Source: Clostridia bacterium (GTDB lineage: Bacteria > Bacillota_E > SLMV01 > PUMD01). Taken from it: a DNA stretch of 6,220 bases. Below the pieces are notes generated by a model. The model was not told the origin of the DNA. It saw nothing but the letters and a program-made list of their open reading frames with translations, and did not search any database. The position numbers and the translations under genes are program-made. How positions within the stretch are numbered: the first letter of the stretch is position 1; each line of letters opens with the position of its first letter. Where the stretch lies: positions 1 through 6,220 of the forward strand of contig SKXF01000035.1 in assembly GCA_007128555.1 (NCBI GenBank), read 5' to 3'. Of this stretch, positions 1 through 5,746 are shown one piece after another.

Positions 1-2
1 AT

Positions 3-890
3 TCCTTCGTCGTGGCCGTGTTCGCAGAAGAGGAGGGCTCGCGCTTTGGCCAGGTCATGGCTGGAAGCAGGGCCCTCACGGGCCTGCTGGACAGGCAGAC
101 CCTTTACGCCCTCACCGACGCGGACGGCACTCGATACGGGGAGGCCATGGAGAACGCAGACCTGAAGAATATAAACCGATGCCCCTCACCGGGCAACATT
201 AAGTGCATGCTTGAAGCCCACATTGAACAGAGCGTCGTACTGGAACAACGGTCGAAGGTCGTGGGCATCGTCCAATCCATCGCCGGCATCCAGCAGGCTG
301 CAGTGACCGTAGAGGGGAACGCGAATCACGCCGGCGCAACACCCATGGCCATGCGCTCCGATGCCCTGGCCGCGGCATCAGAGATGATCACTGCCATCGA
401 GAACGTGGGCACCTGCGGCGCCGGCCCGTCCACGGTGGCCACCGTTGGCAGCATCGACTGCGAGCCCAACGTGAGCAACGTCATCCCGGGGCTGTGCCGC
501 TTCAGCCTTGATGTAAGAGACAGCGACGCTGAGATTCTGACCCATGCGGTCTCGGAGATCCGATCCCTGTGTTCAGGCATTGGCGAGAGACGGGGTGTTG
601 GGGTCACCTTCACTGAGAAGCCGCGCACCGAACCGGTGACCCTCTCCCGTCCCATCGGACAGATCTTCGAAGCGTCTGCCCGCAAGAGAAACCTGCCTTA
701 CATGTGGATGCCCAGCGGAGCCGTCCACGATGCGGCAGTCATGGCCCAGATCACGGAGGTCGGCATGCTGTTCGTCCCCAGTCACAACGGCAGAAGCCAT
801 GTCCCGGAGGAATTCACGGCTGCAGAGGACATTCTTGCCGGAGTGGACGTATTCTCTGATGCCGTGATCTCCCTTTGCGGTGGCTCCTGA
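3..890 (+). CDS. M20-family zinc amidohydrolase, N-carbamoyl-L-amino-acid hydrolase / allantoate amidohydrolase type (5' partial)
   Basis: The reading frame is open from the left edge, so the N-terminus is missing; 295 residues are visible of a family usually near 410. Enzymes of this family use two metal ions to hydrolyse the carbamoyl or ureido group of N-carbamoyl amino acids, ureidopropionate or allantoate in the cytoplasm. Counting the first whole codon as residue 1, family landmarks appear in order. AEEEGSRFG (8-16) contains metal-binding and catalytic acidic residues. HIEQ (73-76) carries a metal-binding His. NANHAGATPM with a following Arg (106-117) is the dimerisation-domain signature. 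EPNVSNVIPG (154-163), a GAVHDA variant of GAGHDA (240-245) and SHNGRSHVPEE (260-270), with the C-terminal metal-binding His 266, complete the set. The usual HIEQG is HIEQS here. It lies 56 bases before the D-aminoacylase homologue, probably in the same operon. The family is clear; the exact substrate is not. Confidence 0.9.
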   Translation, partial: SFVVAVFAEEEGSRFGQVMAGSRALTGLLDRQTLYALTDADGTRYGEAMENADLKNINRCPSPGNIKCMLEAHIEQSVVLEQRSKVVGIVQSIAGIQQAAVTVEGNANHAGATPMAMRSDALAAASEMITAIENVGTCGAGPSTVATVGSIDCEPNVSNVIPGLCRFSLDVRDSDAEILTHAVSEIRSLCSGIGERRGVGVTFTEKPRTEPVTLSRPIGQIFEASARKRNLPYMWMPSGAVHDAAVMAQITEVGMLFVPSHNGRSHVPEEFTAAEDILAGVDVFSDAVISLCGGS

Positions 891-933
891 CCCGATGCCT
901 GCAGAGGCCCAGGACACAGCAAACCAATGTGGC

Positions 934-939
934 GAGGAG
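934..939 (+). promoter_or_regulatory. Shine-Dalgarno site that sets the start of the D-aminoacylase homologue
   Basis: GAGGAG lies 7 bases before the ATG at 947. The frame is also open upstream to an ATG at 875, which would overlap the preceding gene and add 24 residues (Arg/Gln/Thr-rich) with no family resemblance. The SD position and the family-like N-terminus (MLDYIIANGRIVDG) favour 947. Confidence 0.8.
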
Positions 940-946
940 TGCAAGA

Positions 947-2533
947 ATGCTTGACTACATCATAGCAAACGGACGTATCGTGGACGGTACCGGAAACAGG
1001 TGGTACAGGGCCGACCTTGGGATCCTCGGTGACAGGATCGCCGTCATCGGCAAAGGCCTTGAACGGGAGGCCCGGCGGACCATCAACGCATCCGGCATGG
1101 TCGTCTCTCCCGGGTTCATCGATATGCACAGCCACTCTGACCTGATGCTCCTGGTGGACAGTGACTGCAGCCAGAAGGTGTACCAGGGCGTTACAACGGA
1201 ACTCGTCGGCCAGGATGGCATATCCATAGCCCCGGTTCGCGATGAGATGAAACCCAGCCTGCGTCGCCAGGTCGCTGGCCTGCTGGGCAATCCCGATGTG
1301 CCATGGGAATGGAACAGCCTCGGGGAATACCTCGAGTGTGTCGAGAGGAGACACACAAGCACGAATGTGATCACCCTCGCACCCTACGGGCAGATCCGGC
1401 AGAGCATCATGGGAGATGCCGACCGGGCACCTGACGCCGGGGAATTGGCCTCCATGAAGGCCCTGGCCGACCAATCGATCCGGGAAGGAGCCGTTGGGGT
1501 TTCCATCGGGTTGATCTACCCTCCCTGTGTCTACGCCACCGGGGAGGAGATCGCCGCCGTGCTGGAAGGAGTGGCCAGGACAGGCGCTTTCCTCGTCTCC
1601 CACATCAGAAACGAAAGCGACCACCTGCTGGATGCCATCGAGGAGGTCCTCACCATCAGCAGGAACGCGGGATCTGCCCTGCACATATCGCACCTCAAGG
1701 CCGCAGGGAAATCCAATTGGAGCAAGACGGAAGCCCTCCTGGAGAGACTGGACCAGGCGACTGCCGACGGCCAGGAGATCACCTTTGATCAGTACCCTTA
1801 CGTCGCTGCAAGCACCATGTTCGGAGCCGTGTTCCCCCCCTGGTCCCATGCCGGCGGACCCGATGCGCTGCTGGCCCGACTTGAGGATCCCCAGACCCGG
1901 GAGAAGATCATGGCCGAGATGAACCACCCGGATCCCGCTCCATGGGAGAACTGGGTCCGCTCCTGCGGCTGGGACAACATCGTGGTGACCTCCGTCGCAA
2001 GTGAGGCCAACGAGGAGATCGAGGGAATGACGGTAGAGGAGATCGCGGAAAAGCGAAATGTCTCCCCCGCCGAAGCCGCCTGTGACCTGATGATCGAGGA
2101 GGACACCGCCGTATCCATGGTCATGTTCTGGGGTGAGGAAGAGGGCGTCCAGAAGGTCCTGCAGCACCCAGGGCACACCGTCGGCAGTGACGGCCTCCTC
2201 GGCGGGAAGCCCCATCCCCGTGTCTACGGAACCTTCCCCCGAGTACTGGGACACTATGTCCGCGACCGGGGCATCCTCACGCTGGAAGATGCGATCCGCA
2301 GGATGACTTCCTTCCCCGCTCAGCGGCTCGGCCTGCAAGACCGCGGCATTCTGAAGGCGGGGATGTGCGCTGACATCACCGTCTTCGACCCGAAGACAAT
2401 CCGCGACCGGGCGACCTTCCTGGAACCCAGGCAGTATCCTGATGGCGTGAACTACGTACTCGCCAACGGGCAGATCATCATTGACCAGGGCCGACACACG
2501 GGCAACAGGCCGGGCAGGGTCCTGAGGAAGTAG
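947..2533 (+). CDS. D-aminoacylase-like amidohydrolase (N-acyl-D-amino-acid deacylase family)
   Basis: This 528-residue cytoplasmic enzyme belongs to the amidohydrolase superfamily and is somewhat longer than characterised D-aminoacylases (about 480-500). The family removes the acyl group from N-acyl-D-amino acids using zinc in a TIM barrel. Visible landmarks are an N-terminal beta-sandwich strand (LDYIIANGRIVDG, 2-14), the HxH metal motif DMHSHSD (59-65), SHIRNES (218-224) with His 219, HISHLKAAGKS (246-256) with His 249, and the GSD motif (413-415) with the likely catalytic Asp 415. The HPRVYGTF segment (423-430), GILKAG (467-472) and a C-terminal QYPDGVNYVLANGQ closing strand (496-509) are also typical. 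Position 90, where D-aminoacylases have the metal-bridging Cys of a GNCG motif, is Asp here (GQDG). The substrate could therefore differ from classical N-acyl-D-amino acids. It follows an M20 amidohydrolase, and a terminator hairpin lies just downstream, so it is probably the last gene of its operon. Confidence 0.88.
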   Translation: MLDYIIANGRIVDGTGNRWYRADLGILGDRIAVIGKGLEREARRTINASGMVVSPGFIDMHSHSDLMLLVDSDCSQKVYQGVTTELVGQDGISIAPVRDEMKPSLRRQVAGLLGNPDVPWEWNSLGEYLECVERRHTSTNVITLAPYGQIRQSIMGDADRAPDAGELASMKALADQSIREGAVGVSIGLIYPPCVYATGEEIAAVLEGVARTGAFLVSHIRNESDHLLDAIEEVLTISRNAGSALHISHLKAAGKSNWSKTEALLERLDQATADGQEITFDQYPYVAASTMFGAVFPPWSHAGGPDALLARLEDPQTREKIMAEMNHPDPAPWENWVRSCGWDNIVVTSVASEANEEIEGMTVEEIAEKRNVSPAEAACDLMIEEDTAVSMVMFWGEEEGVQKVLQHPGHTVGSDGLLGGKPHPRVYGTFPRVLGHYVRDRGILTLEDAIRRMTSFPAQRLGLQDRGILKAGMCADITVFDPKTIRDRATFLEPRQYPDGVNYVLANGQIIIDQGRHTGNRPGRVLRK

Positions 2534-2552
2534 CGTTGTGGCATGGGTTCGA

Positions 2553-2580
2553 GGGCGGTCCACGATCCCCGTGACCGCCC
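2553..2580 (+). terminator. Probable transcription terminator hairpin after the D-aminoacylase gene
   Basis: GGGCGGTC (2553-2560) pairs perfectly with GACCGCCC (2573-2580). After one bulged C (2561), two further pairs close a 7-base loop (2564-2570). The hairpin starts 20 bases after the stop codon, where an operon-ending terminator is expected. The bases after it (TTCCCGC) are not a proper T-tract, so termination may be inefficient or need a factor. Confidence 0.6.
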
Positions 2581-2598
2581 TTCCCGCAGATCAAGTCA

Positions 2599-2659
2599 TG
2601 CGCAGGCCAGCCCTCCTTGCGCCGTCGCCCCCGGTCCAGGGGCCATCCTGGCCTGTGCG
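2599..2659. repeat. Imperfect inverted repeat, structured intergenic element of unknown role
   Basis: The arm at 2599-2610 pairs with 2648-2659 through 12 consecutive positions. Eight of these (CAGGCCAG with CTGGCCTG) are perfect, and the outer four include two G-U pairs. Inside it, GCCCC (2627-2631) can pair with GGGGC (2639-2643) around a 7-base loop, giving a two-layer structure of about 61 bases. It lies between the terminator hairpin and the thi promoter. No T-tract follows on either strand. It could be an mRNA 3'-end structure, a small RNA or a protein-binding palindrome; the sequence does not decide. Confidence 0.4.
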
Positions 2660-2681
2660 ATCATGCATGTGAATGGCATCC

Positions 2682-2699
2682 GCCCGTCTGTACACGGGC
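2682..2699. repeat. Small hairpin upstream of the thi promoter
   Basis: GCCCGT (2682-2687) and ACGGGC (2694-2699) form a perfect 6-bp stem with a 6-base loop. It lies 90 bases before the -35 box. Its function is unknown, and a stem this short can arise by chance in GC-rich DNA. Confidence 0.25.
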
Positions 2700-2788
2700 A
2701 CTTCCGAACCTGAAATCGCGTGAGGGCACCGGGCTACACGGTAGACGGACAGGATCCATCTCCTGTACCCATGGGGCACCTGCCACGG

Positions 2789-2817
2789 TTGACACCTGGA
2801 AGACCATCGAATACAGT
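2789..2817 (+). promoter_or_regulatory. Sigma70/sigmaA-type promoter of the thi operon
   Basis: A perfect -35 box TTGACA (2789-2794) is followed, after exactly 17 bases, by TACAGT (2812-2817), which matches the TATAAT -10 consensus at 4 of 6 positions. Transcription should start near 2823-2826, about 20 bases before the first helix of the TPP aptamer, which is where a riboswitch leader promoter is expected. Box sequences and spacing are read directly; promoter activity is inferred. Confidence 0.75.
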
Positions 2818-2844
2818 CAACTCAGATTACTCTATATTCCATAC

Positions 2845-2965
2845 CCCATGGGGGAGCTCGCGAGCGCGGGCTGAGAGCGCAGCGCTATGAAGCTGCCAAA
2901 CCCCCTGAACCTGAGTGCGTCCCTTCGGACGACGCCACTGGGTAATTCCAGCGGAGGAAAATGGG
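2845..2965 (+). promoter_or_regulatory. TPP riboswitch aptamer (THI element)
   Basis: The mRNA leader contains the conserved blocks of the thiamine pyrophosphate aptamer: CTGAGA (2871-2876), CCCCCTGAACCTGA (2901-2914) and CTGGGTAATTCCAGCGGAGG (2938-2957). The helices can be traced. P1 is CCCAT (2845-2849) with ATGGG (2961-2965). P2 is GGGGG (2850-2854) with CCCCC (2901-2905). P3 is 2856-2861 with 2866-2871, and the optional P3a is GCAGC (2879-2883) with GCTGC (2892-2896). P4 is CCT (2910-2912) with AGG (2955-2957), and P5 is CTGG (2938-2941) with CCAG (2948-2951). The GA and GCG bases between P4 and P5 that bind the pyrophosphate are present. A 23-base segment (2915-2937) that folds into its own hairpin is inserted between the GA and P5, where one or two bases are usual. 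The switch sits directly upstream of thiW and should lower expression of the thi operon when TPP is plentiful. Confidence 0.96.
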
Positions 2966-2990
2966 AGTGAGGTCTGCCCCGGTTTCCTCC
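2953..2990 (+). promoter_or_regulatory. Antiterminator pairing of the TPP riboswitch
   Basis: GGAGGAAA (2953-2960), which includes the 3' strand of aptamer helix P4, is a perfect 8-base complement of TTTCCTCC (2983-2990), which forms part of the 5' arm and loop of the terminator hairpin. The aptamer and this pairing cannot form together, and neither can this pairing and the terminator. Without TPP the antiterminator should form and allow readthrough. The complementarity is seen; the mechanism is inferred by analogy with known TPP switches. Confidence 0.7.
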
Positions 2991-3010
2991 TGGAACCGGG
3001 GTTCTGCTTT
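2977..3010 (+). terminator. Riboswitch-controlled intrinsic terminator before thiW
   Basis: CCCCGGTT (2977-2984) pairs with AACCGGGG (2994-3001). After one bulged T, CC (2986-2987) pairs with GG (2992-2993), leaving a TCCT loop. The imperfect T-rich run TTCTGCTTT (3002-3010) follows. The hairpin lies between aptamer and thiW, the classical place for a TPP-dependent attenuator. The T-tract is interrupted by G and C, so termination may be partial. The segment CCTCCT (2986-2991) could also pair with the thiW Shine-Dalgarno AGGAGG (3014-3019), adding possible translational control. Confidence 0.7.
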
Positions 3011-3026
3011 GTGAGGAGGTGTAGAT

Positions 3027-3533
3027 ATGCAGACAAGGAGCTCGATCCGTGCTCTTGCGATCGGGGGAATGCTGGTGGCTCTTGGCACGCTGTCCGCACA
3101 CATTATCTACTTCCCGGTGGGCGTTGCCAGGGCGTTTCCGGTCCAACACGCCATCAATGTCATTGCAGCCGTGCTGCTTGGTCCGGTGCCCACAGTCCTT
3201 GTGGCCGCCGCGATTGCCGTCCTCCGCAACCTGTTGGGTGTGGGCACCTTGCTGGCATTCCCCGGCGGCATGATCGGCGCCCTGGTCGCTGGCCTTGCCT
3301 ACCGTGCCCACCGTCGCCCCTACGTGGCTGCGCTGGGAGAGGTCCTGGGCACAGGCCTGTTGGGAGCCATGGTCTCGTTCCCGGTGGCCCGGTTGCTGAT
3401 GGGCAGCGAGGCGGGAGCGCTATTTTTCATCGTGCCGTTCACCGTCAGCTCCATCTCTGGGGCACTGCTGGCACTGGGAATGCTAAAGGTCTTACCCGTC
3501 TTTCAGTCCACAGTTGGGAGTGAACGAGAGTGA
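3027..3533 (+). CDS. thiW: ThiW, ECF transporter substrate-binding (S) component, predicted thiazole transporter
   Basis: This 168-residue integral membrane protein has about six hydrophobic segments (roughly 7-28, 40-52, 54-70, 76-92, 100-122 and 130-156). The opening RALAIGGMLVALGT is typical of S components. The RNLLGVGTLLAFPGGMIGALVAG-type stretch (67-89) and FPVQHAINVIAAVLLGP region (37-53) match ThiW. ThiW proteins are predicted, from riboswitch control and linkage to thiM, to import the thiazole half of thiamine (hydroxyethylthiazole). They need the EcfA/EcfA'/EcfT energising module, which is not in this window and must be shared from elsewhere. Translation starts at ATG 3027, 6 bases after a strong SD (AGGAGGT, 3014-3020). 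It is the first gene after the TPP riboswitch, and its stop overlaps the thiD start by 4 bases. Confidence 0.9.
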   Translation: MQTRSSIRALAIGGMLVALGTLSAHIIYFPVGVARAFPVQHAINVIAAVLLGPVPTVLVAAAIAVLRNLLGVGTLLAFPGGMIGALVAGLAYRAHRRPYVAALGEVLGTGLLGAMVSFPVARLLMGSEAGALFFIVPFTVSSISGALLALGMLKVLPVFQSTVGSERE

Positions 3534-4357
3534 AGAAGGTCCTGATCATTGCCGGGTCTGATTCGGGTGCGGGCGCAGGGATCCAGGCCGACATCCGCAC
3601 CGTGACCGCCTTTGGTGCCTACGCGACCACGGCTATCACTGCGGTCACGGCGCAAAATACCTCTGGGGTACGTGGCGTTGAGAACGTCTCACCCGACATG
3701 ATCGGTATGCAAGTGGATGCGGTGCTTGAGGACATGGGTGCTGACGCCGTCAAGACGGGCATGCTGTCAACGGCGGCAGCGGTGAAGACGGTGGCGGCTG
3801 CCCTGGCGCGGCACGGAGCCCACCCCATTGTTGTCGATCCGGTGATGGTGTCGGAGTCAGGCCACAGCCTCCTGGACCCGGATGCCGTCGACGCACTCGT
3901 CGGCGACCTGTGCTCCCTGGCGGCTCTTGTGACGCCCAACCTGGCCGAGGCAGCCGTCCTGGTGGGACGACCCGTGGGGACGGTAGACGAGATGAAGCAG
4001 GCGGCGAGGGACATCCTTAATCTGGGTCCCGCAGCCGTGCTGGTCAAGGGGGGCCATCTGGAGGGTGATCCCGTGGACGTGCTCCTGGACGATGATGGGT
4101 ACCTGACCCTGACCACCGACCGTGTCCCTGGCAACGGGAGTCACGGAACCGGATGCACCTTCGCTTCGGCCATCGCCTCGCTGCTGGCTCTGGGCTGGAG
4201 CCTGCGCGAGGCCGTGATCGAGGCCAAGGCGTTTCTCACCGATGCCATCCGCCAGGGATGGCGGGCCGGGGCGGGCGTGGGACAGCCCGACCAGCTGTAC
4301 GGGTTCAAACCGACCAACAGGAGGGAGTCATCGATCCGTGTTGTGCGATCACTTTGA
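3530..4357 (+). CDS. thiD: ThiD, hydroxymethylpyrimidine / phosphomethylpyrimidine kinase
   Basis: This 275-residue cytoplasmic kinase of the ribokinase-like family phosphorylates HMP to HMP-P and then HMP-PP, the pyrimidine substrate of ThiE. Family motifs are in place: AGSDSGAGAGIQAD (8-21) for pyrimidine and phosphate binding, TAQNTSG (40-46), KTGML (75-79), VVDPVM (101-106), TPN (135-137), LVKGGH (171-176) and the anion-hole motif HGTGC (205-209) with Cys 209. The start is GTG at 3530 in a GTGA overlap with the thiW stop, so translation is probably coupled. GGGAG (3516-3520) lies 9 bases upstream. The last 20 bases overlap the start of thiM. Length is normal for ThiD (about 260-275). The family assignment is very secure; direct proof that both phosphorylation steps occur cannot come from sequence. 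Confidence 0.97.
   Translation: MKKVLIIAGSDSGAGAGIQADIRTVTAFGAYATTAITAVTAQNTSGVRGVENVSPDMIGMQVDAVLEDMGADAVKTGMLSTAAAVKTVAAALARHGAHPIVVDPVMVSESGHSLLDPDAVDALVGDLCSLAALVTPNLAEAAVLVGRPVGTVDEMKQAARDILNLGPAAVLVKGGHLEGDPVDVLLDDDGYLTLTTDRVPGNGSHGTGCTFASAIASLLALGWSLREAVIEAKAFLTDAIRQGWRAGAGVGQPDQLYGFKPTNRRESSIRVVRSL
4319..4327 (+). promoter_or_regulatory. Shine-Dalgarno site inside thiD that sets the thiM start
   Basis: AGGAGGGAG lies within the 3' end of thiD. Its GGGAG part is 10 bases before the GTG at 4338. The thiM frame is open upstream to 4242 but has no family-like sequence there, and no ATG lies between the SD and the conserved region. GTG 4338 is the best start; TTG 4341 is the less likely alternative. 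Confidence 0.65.
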
Positions 4358-5123
4358 ACATGCCCTCAATCGGCTCCGCCACCAACGACCCCTGGTTCAC
4401 CATGTCACCAACCTGGTGACCATGGAGATACAGGCCAACGCCTGCCTCGCCCTGGGAGCCCGGCCGATGATGGCCCTGGACCCAGGGGAGGTTGAGGACG
4501 TGGTCTCCCTGGCATCGGCGCTTGTCGTTAACCTGGGCACGCCATCGGAGGAGAGGATCCGGGCGGCTGCCCTGGCCATGTCACGAGCGACGAGGCTGGG
4601 CAAGCCGGTGGTTCTGGATCCTGTGGGAGCGTCCATGACGCCGCTCAGATCCCGGGCGCTGTCGCAGGTCCTGGCCGAGGGAACACCTGCCGTTGTCAGG
4701 GGAAACGCCTCGGAGATCCTGGCACTGGCCGGGGGCAACCCACCGGTGGGCGTCGACGCTGTGGATGGGTTTGACAATGCGTGCCGCCTGGCCCCTCAGC
4801 TGGCCAGGCGAATGGGAGCAGTGATCGCTGTAACGGGTGCTCGCGACGCGATCACGGATGGTAGCCGGACGGCGTTCATCACTGGGGGTGTGGCCGCCAT
4901 GGCGAGGATCACCGGTACAGGATGCGCGGCATCATCGGTCATCGGCTGCTTCCTTGCTGCCGGATCCGAGCCGTTGTCAGCTGCCGTATGGGGTCTGGCC
5001 GTGATGGGGGCAGCAGCTTCCGGAGGACCGGATGCCCCAGGATCGTTGAGGTCACACCTGATGGACAACCTATACCGCATGGATGCTGACCAGGTGCGCA
5101 GGAAAGTGGAGGTCGACCTATGA
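4338..5123 (+). CDS. thiM: ThiM, hydroxyethylthiazole kinase
   Basis: This 261-residue cytoplasmic kinase phosphorylates 4-methyl-5-(2-hydroxyethyl)thiazole to the phosphate used by ThiE, so that exogenous or recycled thiazole can be reused. Landmarks in order are PLVHHVTNLVTMEIQAN (18-34), with LALGARPMMA (38-47) lining the thiazole site, VVLDPVGAS (91-99), VRGNASEI (120-127), VDAVDG (139-144), AVTGARDAITDG (164-175), the GTGC anion hole (193-196) with conserved Cys 196, and the C-terminal PGSLRSHLMDNLY (234-246). The chosen GTG start gives the normal family length (about 260-270) and a 20-base overlap with thiD. An ATGA overlap joins it to thiE. Its pairing with thiW supports a thiazole salvage role. 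Confidence in the product is very high; only the start codon is open. Confidence 0.96.
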   Translation: MLCDHFEHALNRLRHQRPLVHHVTNLVTMEIQANACLALGARPMMALDPGEVEDVVSLASALVVNLGTPSEERIRAAALAMSRATRLGKPVVLDPVGASMTPLRSRALSQVLAEGTPAVVRGNASEILALAGGNPPVGVDAVDGFDNACRLAPQLARRMGAVIAVTGARDAITDGSRTAFITGGVAAMARITGTGCAASSVIGCFLAAGSEPLSAAVWGLAVMGAAASGGPDAPGSLRSHLMDNLYRMDADQVRRKVEVDL

Positions 5124-5746
5124 GAAACATGAGATCGTGGGGGCTGTACGCGATCGTGGGCCAGTGGGTCACAGGTCCAGGAGGCATGGATCGAGTTAGG
5201 CTTGTCTTGCAGGGTGGGGCCTCGACTGTGCAGCTCCGGGTCAAGGACATGAGCACCCGGGACATGGTGGCGCTGGCCATCGCCCTAGACAGGATCGTAC
5301 GGCAGTACGATGCCAGGTTCATCGTCAACGACCGCCTCGACGTTGCTCTTGCCGCTGGTGCCGACGGCGTGCACCTGGGCGAAGCCGATCTGCCGGTGCA
5401 CATGGCCAGGGCTGTAGGTGGGCCTGATCTGGTCATCGGTGCCTCGACGGGCAACCCCCGTGCAGCGCGGCACCTGCAAACAGAAGGGGCTGACTACCTG
5501 GGCGTTGGTCCCGTATTCCCCACGATCAGCAAACCCGACACCCGACCCGTCATTGGGATTCAGGGCCTGAAACGCGTGGTGGATGCAGCAGGAATTCCCG
5601 TGGTGGCAATTGGTGGGATCGATCAGGCAAACATCGAGGACGTCGTGCGGGCCGGCGCCGCGGGAGCGGCAGTTATCTCAGCGCTGTTTGACAACGCCGA
5701 TCCCGGTAGAGCATCTGCGAGCCTGGCGCGACATTTCGGGCAGTAG
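5120..5746 (+). CDS. thiE: ThiE, thiamine-phosphate synthase
   Basis: This 208-residue TIM-barrel enzyme joins HMP-PP from ThiD with hydroxyethylthiazole phosphate from ThiM, releasing pyrophosphate and giving thiamine monophosphate. It shows VQLRVKD (37-43, usually QLREK; the Arg and Lys are kept), FIVNDRLDVALAAGADGVHLGEAD (67-90, with Asp 71 and Asp 90), LGVGPVFPTISK (127-138) and VVAIGGI (161-167) for phosphate binding. Deviations from the commonest motifs are Glu for Gln in HLGQ-D and STGN (109-112) where many homologues have a Ser and a nearby His; both are probably tolerated. The start ATG 5120 sits in an ATGA overlap with thiM, with GGAGGT (5108-5113) 6 bases upstream. It is the last of the four overlapping thi genes. 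No clear terminator follows, so the downstream transporter may share the transcript. Confidence 0.96.
   Translation: MRNMRSWGLYAIVGQWVTGPGGMDRVRLVLQGGASTVQLRVKDMSTRDMVALAIALDRIVRQYDARFIVNDRLDVALAAGADGVHLGEADLPVHMARAVGGPDLVIGASTGNPRAARHLQTEGADYLGVGPVFPTISKPDTRPVIGIQGLKRVVDAAGIPVVAIGGIDQANIEDVVRAGAAGAAVISALFDNADPGRASASLARHFGQ

Larger units (their letters stand above)
2534..3026. other. Intergenic regulatory region between the two operons, no supported gene
   Basis: Nothing in these 493 bases looks like a protein gene: open frames on either strand are short, lack a good Shine-Dalgarno sequence and resemble no known family. From left to right it holds a terminator hairpin, an inverted repeat of unknown role, a small hairpin, a promoter, a TPP riboswitch aptamer and its expression platform, each listed separately. 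About 90 bases (2700-2788) carry only weak potential pairings (for example CCGTCT at 2684-2689 with AGACGG at 2743-2748) and no function I can assign. Confidence 0.75.

Noticed and set aside
782..2563. A long open frame of 593 codons on the minus strand opposite the D-aminoacylase gene
   Set aside because: Its translation resembles no family and follows the codon pattern of the real gene on the other strand. Long stop-free antisense frames are common in GC-rich genes.
2591..2779. A 62-codon minus-strand frame in the intergenic region
   Set aside because: No Shine-Dalgarno sequence precedes its start, and the product has no recognisable feature. It also overlaps the inverted repeat.
2844..2853. 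CCCCATGGGG palindrome as a protein operator
   Set aside because: It is explained by the adjacent P1 and P2 strands of the TPP aptamer, CCCAT followed directly by GGGGG.
2915..3523. A 202-codon plus-strand frame overlapping the riboswitch and thiW
   Set aside because: It begins inside the conserved TPP aptamer, has no suitable ribosome site and is Cys/Arg/Pro-rich like a shifted frame of thiW.
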